From an uncultured Pelagibacteraceae bacterium (GTDB lineage Bacteria; Pseudomonadota; Alphaproteobacteria; Pelagibacterales; Pelagibacteraceae), in assembly GCA_902594335.1 (NCBI GenBank), contig CACJLY010000009.1, forward strand, positions 1 to 52,470: a stretch of 52,470 nt of DNA, read 5' to 3'. A model generated the notes under the pieces. That model ran no database searches and had not been told where the DNA came from. It was given only the letters and a program-made list of their open reading frames with translations. Each line of letters opens with the position of its first letter. Position 1 is the first letter of the stretch. Position numbers and translations under genes: made by a program. Shown piece by piece: positions 26,853 through 35,038 of the stretch.

Positions 26853-27938
26853 TTATTTTGGGTCTAAAGCTCTAGCGTCGTGACTATTCCAACCAATATT
26901 AATCTCATTACCAAGTTTTATATCTAAATTTTGAGAACTATTTGGAACTTTTAAAATAAATTCTGAATTTCCAAGCAAGTTAAGTCTCACTCTCGTGTGG
27001 TCACCATGATAAATGACTTCTTCTATTTTACCTTTTTGATTATTGTCCATTTTATCTTTAGGATTGATCAAAGCTCTCTCTGGTCTAATTGATACTGTAG
27101 TTTTTTCTCCAACAGATTTAACTGAAATTGGATTTGCGATTATTTCACCCTTGTCTAGTTTAACTTTGCAAGATCCATTTGATATATCTGAGATTTCTCC
27201 AGCGAAAGTGTTATTCTCTCCTATAAATTCGGCAACAAATGAATTTACTGGCTCTTCATACAACTTATCTGGACTTGAAAGTTGCTGAACTTTACCATCA
27301 TTAAATACAGCTATTCTGTTTGACATTGTTAATGCTTCACCTTGATCATGCGTAACATAAACAACTGTTACACCAATACTCTCATGAATATGTTTAATTT
27401 CATACTGCATACTCTCTCTTAAATTTTTATCCAAAGCTCCTAAAGGTTCATCCATTAAAACAACCGATGGATCAAATACCAGTGCTCTTGCTACAGCTAC
27501 TCTTTGTTGTTGTCCACCAGAAAGTTGTCCAGGCATACGATTTCCAAATTCTGATAATGAAACCATTGATAAAGCTTTGTCTACTTTTTTCTCGATGTCT
27601 TCTTTTGAAATTTTTCTTACCCTTAGTGGAAAAGCTAAATTTTCAAAAACCGTCATATGTGGGAAAAGAGCATAATTTTGAAAAACCATTCCAATACCTC
27701 TTTTGTGTGGAGGAATATTTGAAATTGGGTTTTTATCTAAATAGATTTCTCCATTAGTCGGGGTTTCAAAACCTGCAAGCATCATTAAGCATGTAGTTTT
27801 TCCTGAACCAGAGGGTCCAAGCATTGTTACAAACTCACCTTCTTCGATATCCAAATTCAAATCTTTAACTACCAATACTTTTCCATCGTAGCTTTTGTCG
27901 ACTTTATCAAATTTTACAAAATCTTCTTTTTTTGACAT
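26853..27938 (-). CDS. potA: Polyamine-type ABC transporter ATP-binding protein (PotA-like)
   Basis: This 361-residue ATPase has Walker A GPSGSGKTT near residue 43, Q-loop GMVFQNYALFPHMTV, signature LSGGQQQRVAVARAL near 140, Walker B VVLMDEPLGALD and the H-loop YVTHDQGEA. A C-terminal TOBE domain (about 240-355) is typical of PotA/UgpC-type ATPases. It is the first transporter gene of the set, 45 bases after the M24 hydrolase stop, and precedes the binding-protein gene by 99 bases. Confidence 0.93.
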   Translation of the reverse strand: MSKKEDFVKFDKVDKSYDGKVLVVKDLNLDIEEGEFVTMLGPSGSGKTTCLMMLAGFETPTNGEIYLDKNPISNIPPHKRGIGMVFQNYALFPHMTVFENLAFPLRVRKISKEDIEKKVDKALSMVSLSEFGNRMPGQLSGGQQQRVAVARALVFDPSVVLMDEPLGALDKNLRESMQYEIKHIHESIGVTVVYVTHDQGEALTMSNRIAVFNDGKVQQLSSPDKLYEEPVNSFVAEFIGENNTFAGEISDISNGSCKVKLDKGEIIANPISVKSVGEKTTVSIRPERALINPKDKMDNNQKGKIEEVIYHGDHTRVRLNLLGNSEFILKVPNSSQNLDIKLGNEINIGWNSHDARALDPK

Positions 27939-27983
27939 ATGTTAGTTTTTAAAACATTTAGTTAAGTTGTTTGCAACACTTAA

Positions 27984-29153
27984 TTAACTCTTAATATGTA
28001 ACTCTTTTGAAAAATTACAAAATAATTCACACCCTTTATCTGTAACTCTTATAGCTTCAGATGCTTCAACTCCCCAATCACCAAATTGCATTACAGCTAT
28101 CATATGAAAACACGCATTCGGTACTAGTTCAGTCATTTCTCCTTTATATATGTTAAGAGTATGCTCACCCCAATCTGGTGGGTAACCTATTCCAATTGAA
28201 TAACCAGTTCTTGATTTTTTCTCTATTCCGTATTTATCTAAAATACCCCAAAAAGCTTGCGCTACATCATTTGCTGTATTCCCAGGTTTTGTAGCATCAA
28301 TTCCAGCTTGAAGAGCTTCGATAGTTTTGTTCATTGTATCTATTTTTAATTGATCCGGTTTTCCAAGTAAGACTGTTCTGGCCATCGGCGCATGATATCT
28401 TTTATAAACTCCAGATAACTCAACAATCGTCGCTTCGCCTTCAACAAACTTATCCTGCGTTGCTGTTAAATGAGAAGCCGATGTTCCTTTTCCTGTTGGT
28501 AAAAGTGTAGCGATACTAGAATACTCTCCACCAAACTCAGGTGTCCCATAAAATAAAGTTTTTTGTATTTCTCCAACTGCATCGCATTGTCTTACTCCTG
28601 GTTTTATTACCTCCATTGCAGTCTTCATTCCTTTTTCTGAAATTAGTGCGGCAGTTTTCATATAATTAATTTCTGCATCAGATTTTGCAAATCTTGCCCA
28701 GTTAACTAATCTCTCTGAGTCTTTTATTTTTGCATTAGGTAAACCTTGTTTTATCTTTTCATAACAAAAAGCAGTGAAGTAATGAGCATCCATCTCAACT
28801 CCAATTGAAAGCTTATCCCAATTTCTATCTTTAATGATCTGTACTAAATAATCGTAAGGATGTTTTGGCCATGTATGAATATAATTTTCATCATACACAA
28901 TTATATTTTCATCTTTCAGATAAGTTTTTATATACGCACCTCCTGAGTCTTGAGCTCTTACAAAGCATAAAGGTTCGTCAGCGTTAACATGAACAATTGC
29001 ACACTGAGCATAATAAAAAGACCATGCATCATAACCAGTTAAATAATTCATGTTATTTGTGTCGTGAGAAATTAATAGTTCAATTCCTTTATCTTGCATC
29101 ATCGATTGAACTTTTTTTAACCGATTTTTATATTCTTCCTTAGTAAATGACAT
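27984..29153 (-). CDS. M24-family hydrolase resembling ectoine hydrolase (DoeA/EutD type)
   Basis: This 389-residue protein has the creatinase/aminopeptidase P 'pita-bread' fold, but the usual metal ligands are gone. Where metal-dependent members have two aspartates, it has E245 (VELSGVYKRYH) and P256 (HAPMART). Such a metal-free site is seen in creatinase and in ectoine hydrolase, where a glutamate was reported to act covalently; E245 occupies that place. The segment GTPEFGGEYSSIATLLPTG and SASHLT (H228) also read like DoeA/EutD. An EutA-like gene lies 6 bases upstream. The deacetylase DoeB is not in the window, so ectoine as substrate is plausible but unproven. Creatine-like compounds are an alternative. 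Confidence 0.72.
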   Translation of the reverse strand: MSFTKEEYKNRLKKVQSMMQDKGIELLISHDTNNMNYLTGYDAWSFYYAQCAIVHVNADEPLCFVRAQDSGGAYIKTYLKDENIIVYDENYIHTWPKHPYDYLVQIIKDRNWDKLSIGVEMDAHYFTAFCYEKIKQGLPNAKIKDSERLVNWARFAKSDAEINYMKTAALISEKGMKTAMEVIKPGVRQCDAVGEIQKTLFYGTPEFGGEYSSIATLLPTGKGTSASHLTATQDKFVEGEATIVELSGVYKRYHAPMARTVLLGKPDQLKIDTMNKTIEALQAGIDATKPGNTANDVAQAFWGILDKYGIEKKSRTGYSIGIGYPPDWGEHTLNIYKGEMTELVPNACFHMIAVMQFGDWGVEASEAIRVTDKGCELFCNFSKELHIKS

Positions 29154-29159
29154 GAATTT

Positions 29160-29900
29160 CTATCTAAATAATTTACCAAAACCTTCTACAAGGTTATTTT
29201 TATTTATTTGGACCAGAGTATCCCAAATTAATGTCTGATTACTTGATAAAACAATCGTGTTAAGTTTTTTTTCAAGTTTATCAATTATTGGTAATACAGG
29301 AAGAGCTGTACAAGATACAAATAATGCATCTGCTCCATTTAAATCTATTTTAGACAAGACATCATACAAATAATTTTGGTCTACTTTGCCTATGTCGTAA
29401 TCTGCCTCTATATCAAAGTATGAATTGGATGTTATCTCAAATCCCTCTGACTTAAAATAACCCATAACTTCATCATTAAGTTTTTTGCTGTAGGGAGTAA
29501 ATAGTGAAAGCTTTTTAATGTTTAACTTTTTTAATGCTTTTATTGCGGCTGTACTTGGCGTTGTAACTTCAGCCATTGGTTTTGCTGCTTTTACCTTTTG
29601 CTTAATAGAGTTATAACCTGCTGCAATAGTTCCAGATGTACATCCGTAGACTACGCAATCAATATCTTGATCTGGCAAAATATCTTTTGTTACACTGGTT
29701 ACTTTATCTGACATTTTAATGAGATTTTCTTTCGTTAAAGGATTATAACACTCTATTCTATTAACAAAAAAATCAATTTCTCTATCCTTAATTACATTAA
29801 TAAAATCTCTCTCAATCATAAAATCACTTGCAAGAGCAATAAGGCCAACTCGTGGATTTGATTTACTTATGTATTTTGGTTCTATTTTTGTTGAATTCAT
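29160..29900 (-). CDS. Asp/Glu racemase-superfamily protein (EutA/maleate isomerase-like)
   Basis: A 246-residue protein of the aspartate racemase / maleate isomerase / arylmalonate decarboxylase superfamily. The two active-site cysteines are visible: C87 in YGCTSGTIAAG and C197 in SCTALPVLP. The CTSGT and CTALP contexts resemble EutA, the partner of the ectoine hydrolase EutD in ectoine-utilisation operons. It is 6 bases upstream of the EutD/DoeA-like gene, which supports a joint function. It heads the minus-strand set that continues into the PotADBC-type importer and diverges from the EamA gene at 29961. The reaction is not established. Confidence 0.75.
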   Translation of the reverse strand: MNSTKIEPKYISKSNPRVGLIALASDFMIERDFINVIKDREIDFFVNRIECYNPLTKENLIKMSDKVTSVTKDILPDQDIDCVVYGCTSGTIAAGYNSIKQKVKAAKPMAEVTTPSTAAIKALKKLNIKKLSLFTPYSKKLNDEVMGYFKSEGFEITSNSYFDIEADYDIGKVDQNYLYDVLSKIDLNGADALFVSCTALPVLPIIDKLEKKLNTIVLSSNQTLIWDTLVQINKNNLVEGFGKLFR

Positions 29901-29960
29901 ATTTTAAAAAAGTGAATATATCATAAGTTCTTGAATAATCATTAATATTAAATGAATTGA

Positions 29961-30824
29961 ATGAATTTTAAAGACACTCTAGTTGCATCACTTGTTCCTA
30001 TCTTTTTAGGTTTTGGTTTTGTAATTGCCAAACCTGCTTTTGAGTCTTTTCCTCCAATACTTCTAATGGGACTAAGATTTATTTTTGCTGCTTCTATTTT
30101 AATTTGGTGGTTTCCAATTCCAAAAGGTTTCTTAAAAAAAATTTTTATCGCTTCGTTTATAGCAAACACTTTGCAATACAGTATTACCTATACTGGTTTA
30201 AATTTTATTGATGCATCTGCAGCAGTATTATTAGTACAAACAGAAGTTCCATTTGGAGTAATATTTGCTTTTTTCATGTTGAAGGAGAAACCAACTATAA
30301 GAGCTTTGATTGGGATAGGAATTGCATTTGTAGGAGTTTATATTTTAACTGGCTCACCTAATTTAGATGGAAAAATATTTGGAATCGCTCTTACAATTTT
30401 AGGTTCAGCAATATGGGCACTTGGCCAAGTAATTGTTAAACCTTTGAGTAAAGAAATTAATCCTTTAGCTTTAGTTGCGTGGCTTGCATTATTTTCTGGA
30501 CCCACTTTAATTTTAATTTCTGCGGTAATTGAAGGTGATACCATATCATATTTATCAACTGCTAAATTTAATCATTGGTTAATAGCATTTTACATTGGAT
30601 TTATTATGCAACCTATAACTTATGGCTGCTTTTATTATGTTCTAAAAAATAATCCATTATATAAAGTTTTACCCATAGTGACTATGGGTATACCACCCAC
30701 TGGATTGCTTGCAGCAATATTTTTATTAGGCGAAAAGCCAACATCTGAATTATTTATTGGAGGAGTAATAATAATATTTGGTGTCATAATGATATTATAT
30801 AAAAAGAAAGAGGAGGTAAATTAA
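29961..30824 (+). CDS. EamA-family (DMT superfamily) transporter 1
   Basis: A 287-residue inner-membrane protein with about ten transmembrane segments arranged as two EamA repeats, as in drug/metabolite transporters. The second repeat contains the typical end block PPTGLLAAIFLLGEKPTSELFIGG. Its stop overlaps the next start by 1 base (TAATG), so it is co-expressed with the downstream dehydrogenases, VOC protein and methyltransferase homologue. Substrate and direction are unknown. Two further EamA genes lie at 37190-38083 and 40742-41674. Confidence 0.9.
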   Translation: MNFKDTLVASLVPIFLGFGFVIAKPAFESFPPILLMGLRFIFAASILIWWFPIPKGFLKKIFIASFIANTLQYSITYTGLNFIDASAAVLLVQTEVPFGVIFAFFMLKEKPTIRALIGIGIAFVGVYILTGSPNLDGKIFGIALTILGSAIWALGQVIVKPLSKEINPLALVAWLALFSGPTLILISAVIEGDTISYLSTAKFNHWLIAFYIGFIMQPITYGCFYYVLKNNPLYKVLPIVTMGIPPTGLLAAIFLLGEKPTSELFIGGVIIIFGVIMILYKKKEEVN

Positions 30825-31765
30825 TGAATGTAGGATTTATTGGCTTGGGAAATGTTGGAGGAAAACTAGCTGGGAGTTTATTGAGGAATAAATTTAATTT
30901 AACAGTTAGAGATTTAGATAAAAATTTAACAAAACAGTTTAAAAACTCTGGAGCTAAAATTGCAAACTCTGCTAAAGAGCTGGCTGAGCAAGTTGATTTA
31001 ATAATAACTTGTCTTCCTTCTCCTAAAATTTGTGCAGAGGTTATGGAAGGAAAAGATGGAATATTGGAAGGTCTTTCTGAAAATAAAATTTGGCTAGAAA
31101 TGAGCACTACAGATGAGGCAGAAGTTAAAAGAATTGGACAGAAAGTTATTGAAAAAAAAGCTATACCATTAGATGGTCCAGTAAGCGGTGGATGCCACAG
31201 AGCAGCGTCAGGAAATATAGCAATATTTGTTGGTGGAGAAAGGGAGGCATTTGAAAAGATTTTACCTGCTTTAACTGTAATGGGACGAAAAATATTACAT
31301 ACAGGAGTATTAGGTACTGCTTCAGTATTGAAAGTAATTACAAATTATTTAGCGTCTGCACATTTGGTTGCCCTTGGGGAGGCATGGACAGTAGCCAAAA
31401 AGTCAAAACTAGATCTTGCAAAAACTTACAAGGGAATTGCAGTTTCTTCGGGCAATTCATTTGTTCATGAAACTGAGAGCCAAGTTATATTAAATGGTTC
31501 TTACAATATTAACTTTACTATGGATCTTGTTTTAAAAGATACAGGTCTGTTTGATGAACTCGCAAAAAAATTAAATGCACCTTTAGAAATTTCTCCAAAA
31601 ATTGTTGAAATATTTAAGGATGGTCAAAAAAAATATGGATCAAGAGCTTGGTCCTCGATGATAGTAAAAAGAATGGAAGACTTAAATAAAATTAATTTTA
31701 GAGCTGAAGGTTTTCCTGATGAGTTAATTGACAATGAGCCTGAAGAAAAAGGTTATGAAATTTAA
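30824..31765 (+). CDS. 3-hydroxyisobutyrate-dehydrogenase-like NAD(P) oxidoreductase
   Basis: This 313-residue beta-hydroxyacid dehydrogenase has the N-terminal Rossmann motif GFIGLGNVGG (4-13), substrate loop DGPVSGG near 118, and the catalytic-lysine helix LKVITNYLASAH near 170. Relatives act on 3-hydroxyisobutyrate, tartronate semialdehyde, sulfolactaldehyde and similar compounds. The 20-residue acidic tail (DNEPEEKGYEI) is longer than usual. It lies between the EamA transporter and an aldehyde dehydrogenase 21 bases downstream, suggesting alcohol-to-aldehyde-to-acid oxidation of an imported compound; this is inference. Confidence 0.87.
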   Translation: MNVGFIGLGNVGGKLAGSLLRNKFNLTVRDLDKNLTKQFKNSGAKIANSAKELAEQVDLIITCLPSPKICAEVMEGKDGILEGLSENKIWLEMSTTDEAEVKRIGQKVIEKKAIPLDGPVSGGCHRAASGNIAIFVGGEREAFEKILPALTVMGRKILHTGVLGTASVLKVITNYLASAHLVALGEAWTVAKKSKLDLAKTYKGIAVSSGNSFVHETESQVILNGSYNINFTMDLVLKDTGLFDELAKKLNAPLEISPKIVEIFKDGQKKYGSRAWSSMIVKRMEDLNKINFRAEGFPDELIDNEPEEKGYEI

Positions 31766-31786
31766 ATTTTATGCTACAATAAATTT

Positions 31787-33217
31787 ATGATTGAAAAGAA
31801 AAATTTTTATATAAATGGAAAGTGGGTTTCTCCAGCTAAACCAAATGACTTTGAAGTAATTAATCCCTCAACTGAGGAAGCTTTTGCAATAATATCTTTG
31901 GGCTCTGCTGAAGATGCAGATAAAGCAATAAATGCCGCCAAGATCGCATTTGAGACTTGGAGAGAAACTACAAAGGAAGAAAGGTTAGCTTTACTTGAAA
32001 AGTTTGATGAAATTTATAATAGAAGATGGGATGAAATGGTTGAGGCTCAATCTAAAGAAATGGGCGCCCCACTAGATTTTGCTTCCGAAACTCACACTAA
32101 AATGGGTGCAGATATTTGTAAAAATAACATTGAAATTTTAAAAAATTTTAATTTTGAACATCAATTTGATCCTAAATCTAATAATCATATTAGATATGAA
32201 CCAATTGGAGTTTGCGGATTAATAACCCCCTGGAATTTTCCTATGAACCAAATCGTATTAAAGGTTATTCCTGCTTTAGCTGCTGGATGTACAATGATTT
32301 TAAAACCATCTGAAATTGCTCCAGTATCAGCAGTATTGTTTGCTGAAATGATTGACGAGGCTGGCTTTCCTGCTGGAGTTTTTAATTTAGTGAATGGAAA
32401 TGGAGAAGTTGTTGGAAATCATATTTCTGGTCATGCTGACATTGATATGGTCTCGTTCACAGGATCAACAAGAGCTGGAAAACTAATTCAGAAAAATGCA
32501 GCTGATACCATAAAAAAAGTAACTCTTGAATTGGGTGGTAAAGGTGGAAATATAGTTTTTGCAGATTCATATCCTAATGCTGTTAGAGATGGTGTAAGAA
32601 ATATAATGAGTAACTCTGGACAATCATGTGATGCTCCAACAAGAATGTTGGTTGAAAAACCAATTTATGAAAGAGCTGTTAAAGAAGCTGTTGATGAGGC
32701 AAACAAAATTAAAGTAGATCTTGCATCTAAAAAAGGAGATCATATTGGACCTTTAGTTTCAAAAGTACAATATGATAAAGTTGTAAATCTTATCAATGAG
32801 GGAATAAAAGAAGGCGCAACATTAGCTGCAGGTGGACCAGATTTGCCAAATGGACTTAACAAAGGTTATTTTGTTAAACCAACAATTTTTTCAGATGTAA
32901 ATAATGACATGAAAATTGCAAGAACTGAAATTTTTGGACCTGTGCTTTCAATTATACCATTTGAAACTGAAGAAGAAGCAATAGCAATTACAAATGATAC
33001 ATCTTATGGACTAGGTAATTATCTACAAACTGAAGATAAAGAAAAAGCCAAAAGAGTTGCTAGAAAAGTTAGAGCTGGAACGGTTTATATCAATGGTCAA
33101 GCCACAGATACTGGAATGCCGTTTGGTGGTTACAAACAATCTGGTAATGGTCGTGAAGGTGGTGTCTGGGGTTTCACTGAATTTTTAGAAGTAAAAGCAA
33201 TTACCGGTTGGAATTAA
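31787..33217 (+). CDS. Aldehyde dehydrogenase, second paralogue
   Basis: A 476-residue ALDH with complete active site: N150 in TPWNFP, GSTRAGK near 226, E248 in LELGGKG and C281 in GQSCDAPTR. It is closely related to the protein encoded at 4867-6300: the two share long identical blocks such as KVIPALAAGCTMILKPSE and keep the same C-terminal plan (EFLEVK-I-GWN). The main visible active-site difference is N283 in the first versus D282 here, just after the nucleophile. It follows the HIBDH-like gene by 21 bases, so its substrate is probably that enzyme's aldehyde product. Confidence 0.9.
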   Translation: MIEKKNFYINGKWVSPAKPNDFEVINPSTEEAFAIISLGSAEDADKAINAAKIAFETWRETTKEERLALLEKFDEIYNRRWDEMVEAQSKEMGAPLDFASETHTKMGADICKNNIEILKNFNFEHQFDPKSNNHIRYEPIGVCGLITPWNFPMNQIVLKVIPALAAGCTMILKPSEIAPVSAVLFAEMIDEAGFPAGVFNLVNGNGEVVGNHISGHADIDMVSFTGSTRAGKLIQKNAADTIKKVTLELGGKGGNIVFADSYPNAVRDGVRNIMSNSGQSCDAPTRMLVEKPIYERAVKEAVDEANKIKVDLASKKGDHIGPLVSKVQYDKVVNLINEGIKEGATLAAGGPDLPNGLNKGYFVKPTIFSDVNNDMKIARTEIFGPVLSIIPFETEEEAIAITNDTSYGLGNYLQTEDKEKAKRVARKVRAGTVYINGQATDTGMPFGGYKQSGNGREGGVWGFTEFLEVKAITGWN

Positions 33218-33237
33218 GAGTTTAAATAACTTATAAT
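33208..33237 (+). promoter_or_regulatory. Possible internal promoter for the VOC gene
   Basis: TTGGAA (33208-33213, 4/6) and a perfect TATAAT (33232-33237) are 18 bases apart, spanning the end of the aldehyde dehydrogenase gene. A start a few bases on would give a short leader carrying AGAGG before the ATG at 33262. Confidence 0.35.
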
Positions 33238-33261
33238 CAGAATTAGTTAATAGAGGTTTAT

Positions 33262-33648
33262 ATGATTGGTTATGTGATGGTAGGTACTAATAATTTAAAT
33301 GATGCTATTACATTTTACGACAAAGTTTTAGAAGTAATTGGTTTAGATAGAAACGAGACAATTGAAGATGATTATGCTGCATATGGAGCAAAAGGTACCA
33401 AAGATATTGAGTTTTACGTCACTAAACCTTTCAATAAAAAAGATGCTACCTTTGGAAATGGAACACAAATCACATTTTTAACTTCATCAAGATCTCATGT
33501 TGATAAATTTCATGAGGTAGGTTTAAAAGCTGGAGGAACTAGTGAGGGATCTGGTGGCGAAAGACCAGAAGGCTCAGGAGTTTATTATTCTTATCTTCGT
33601 GATTTAGATGGAAACAAAATTTGTGCATTTACAAATAGTAAAGAATAA
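33262..33648 (+). CDS. VOC (glyoxalase-like) family protein
   Basis: A 128-residue vicinal-oxygen-chelate protein with two beta-alpha-beta-beta-beta modules: MIGYVMVGTNNLNDAITFYDKVL at the start and VYYSYLRDLDGNKICAF at the end, where the RDxDGN segment is the common VOC signature. Relatives include glyoxalase I, dioxygenases and antibiotic-binding proteins. It is preceded by AGAGG at a normal distance from ATG, and lies 5 bases before the methyltransferase homologue. No specific reaction can be assigned. Confidence 0.82.
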   Translation: MIGYVMVGTNNLNDAITFYDKVLEVIGLDRNETIEDDYAAYGAKGTKDIEFYVTKPFNKKDATFGNGTQITFLTSSRSHVDKFHEVGLKAGGTSEGSGGERPEGSGVYYSYLRDLDGNKICAFTNSKE

Positions 33649-33653
33649 AATTT

Positions 33654-34568
33654 ATGTCATACGACCCAATCAAGACAAAATTAGAAAACAATAAAATCAT
33701 TATTTTAGATGGAGGTATGGGCGCAGAACTAGAAAAAAATGGTGCTGAGATGGATAAGCATATGTGGTGTGGGAAATGTTCTGTTGATCATCCTGAATTA
33801 GTTAGAAAAGTGCATGAGGATTATATAAATGCTGGAGCCGATGTAATTACGACTAATACTTATAGTACTACTCCTATATCAATGAGACAATATGGTTATG
33901 AAGACTCTATTGAAAAATTCAATCAAAAAAGTGTTAAGGTTGCAAGAGAAGCAATTGAAAATACTAACAACAAAACTGCATTAGCTGGAAGTGTATCAAC
34001 TTTTGGAAACTTTTATAAACTTGGTATCAAAGCAATGATACCTGGTTTTCATGAACAACTAAAAATTTTATCTGAAGCTGGAGTAGACTTAATTATTTTA
34101 GAGGCTATGTCCTCACAAGCTGACATAGTTGAAACTATGTTAAATTGTTCAACAAAAGTAAATATACCAGTTTGGTTATCTGTATCATGCGTAATGGATG
34201 ATCAAAAAAATATAATGCTTGGATATAATGATACAATTGACTCTGATACACATGTCTATGAAAACTTTGAGACATCCATAAATAATTTTAAAAAATTACA
34301 CAGTGGTCCAATATTGGTTGCTCATTCAGATATAAATATTACAGGAAAAGCAATTGAAACCGCAAAGAAGAATTATGAAGGAATAGTAGGAGCATATCCA
34401 AATAAAGGTTATTATGAAAAACCACACTGGCGATTTGTAGATGATATGACGCCAGCCGGATATTTAAATGAAGTTAGGTCATGGATTAAAAATGGAGCTC
34501 AGATTATTGGTGGTTGTTGTGGGATCGGAGTAGAGGAAATAAAAGCAATTTCAATTTTAAAAAACTAA
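33654..34568 (+). CDS. Homocysteine S-methyltransferase-family protein 1, altered zinc site
   Basis: This 304-residue TIM-barrel protein is of the BHMT/MHT/MetH N-terminal family, which moves a methyl group from betaine, S-methylmethionine or methylfolate to homocysteine at a Cys3 zinc site. The C-terminal GGCCG pair is present (C288, C289). The third cysteine, in the VNC motif of BHMT, appears to be replaced by H224 in LVAHSD. N-terminal motifs LDGGMGAELEKNGAE and TNTYSTTP are intact. It is in an operon with an EamA transporter, two dehydrogenases and MsrA. The donor is unknown; the altered ligand may signal a different thiol or donor. Confidence 0.83.
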   Translation: MSYDPIKTKLENNKIIILDGGMGAELEKNGAEMDKHMWCGKCSVDHPELVRKVHEDYINAGADVITTNTYSTTPISMRQYGYEDSIEKFNQKSVKVAREAIENTNNKTALAGSVSTFGNFYKLGIKAMIPGFHEQLKILSEAGVDLIILEAMSSQADIVETMLNCSTKVNIPVWLSVSCVMDDQKNIMLGYNDTIDSDTHVYENFETSINNFKKLHSGPILVAHSDINITGKAIETAKKNYEGIVGAYPNKGYYEKPHWRFVDDMTPAGYLNEVRSWIKNGAQIIGGCCGIGVEEIKAISILKN

Positions 34569-34585
34569 AGTATATATTAAATATT

Positions 34586-35038
34586 ATGAGAACATTTATT
34601 GGCGGTATTGGCTGTTTTTGGGACGAAAAAAAGTATGAGGGCATCAAAGGTATAATATCTACAGAATGCGGTTACTGTGGTGGAGATGAGCCAAACGTTA
34701 CATACAAGGCAGTTTGTGGTGGAGATACAGGACATATAGAAGTGGTCAAAGTTGAGTATGACGAAAAAGAAAAGTCATACGAGGACATGGTCAATTTATT
34801 TTTTGAATTACATGACTCAACTCAAGTAAATCGACAGGGTACATATGTGGGAATTCAATACCGTTCAGAAATTTTTTATAAAACAGATGAAGAAAGACAG
34901 ATAGCAGAAAAAGTTCTAAACGAAGTTAACAGTAAATTAGATGGAAAAGTTTCAACTAAGGTATCAAAAGAAAAAAATTATTGTAAAGCAGAAGCTTATC
35001 ATCAAAAATACGAACAAAAAAAATCATTAAAATATTGA
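34586..35038 (+). CDS. msrA: Peptide-methionine (S)-S-oxide reductase, divergent MsrA
   Basis: This is a 150-residue MsrA-family protein. I chose the ATG at 34586 because family members begin just before the GCFW motif; an in-frame ATG at 34514 lies inside the upstream gene. The nucleophile is C10 in GGIGCFWDEK. TGHIEVV, QYRSEIFY and AEAYHQ identify the family. Several usual residues differ: GCFWxxE is GCFWDEK, QGxDxGTQYRS is QGTYVGIQYRS, and AEDYHQ is AEAYHQ. Function as a methionine sulfoxide reductase is likely but these changes could reflect a different sulfoxide. It lies 17 bases after the methyltransferase homologue. Confidence 0.82.
   Translation: MRTFIGGIGCFWDEKKYEGIKGIISTECGYCGGDEPNVTYKAVCGGDTGHIEVVKVEYDEKEKSYEDMVNLFFELHDSTQVNRQGTYVGIQYRSEIFYKTDEERQIAEKVLNEVNSKLDGKVSTKVSKEKNYCKAEAYHQKYEQKKSLKY

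Noticed and set aside
27984..29153. DMSP lyase DddP, because it is an M24-family protein in a putative SAR11 genome
   Set aside because: The protein is only 389 residues, shorter than DddP as I recall it, and the metal-ligand positions are Glu and Pro, which fits creatinase/ectoine-hydrolase-type enzymes better.
33218..33653. SAM-type riboswitch, as found before betaine-homocysteine methyltransferase genes in SAR11
   Set aside because: The methyltransferase homologue starts 5 bases after the VOC gene and the gap before the VOC gene is only 44 bases; no riboswitch-like pairing was seen. The second homologue has no upstream gap at all.
34514..34585. N-terminal extension of msrA from the upstream in-frame ATG
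   Set aside because: It lies inside the preceding gene's coding end, has no MsrA resemblance, and the ATG at 34586 places GCFW at the usual distance from the start.
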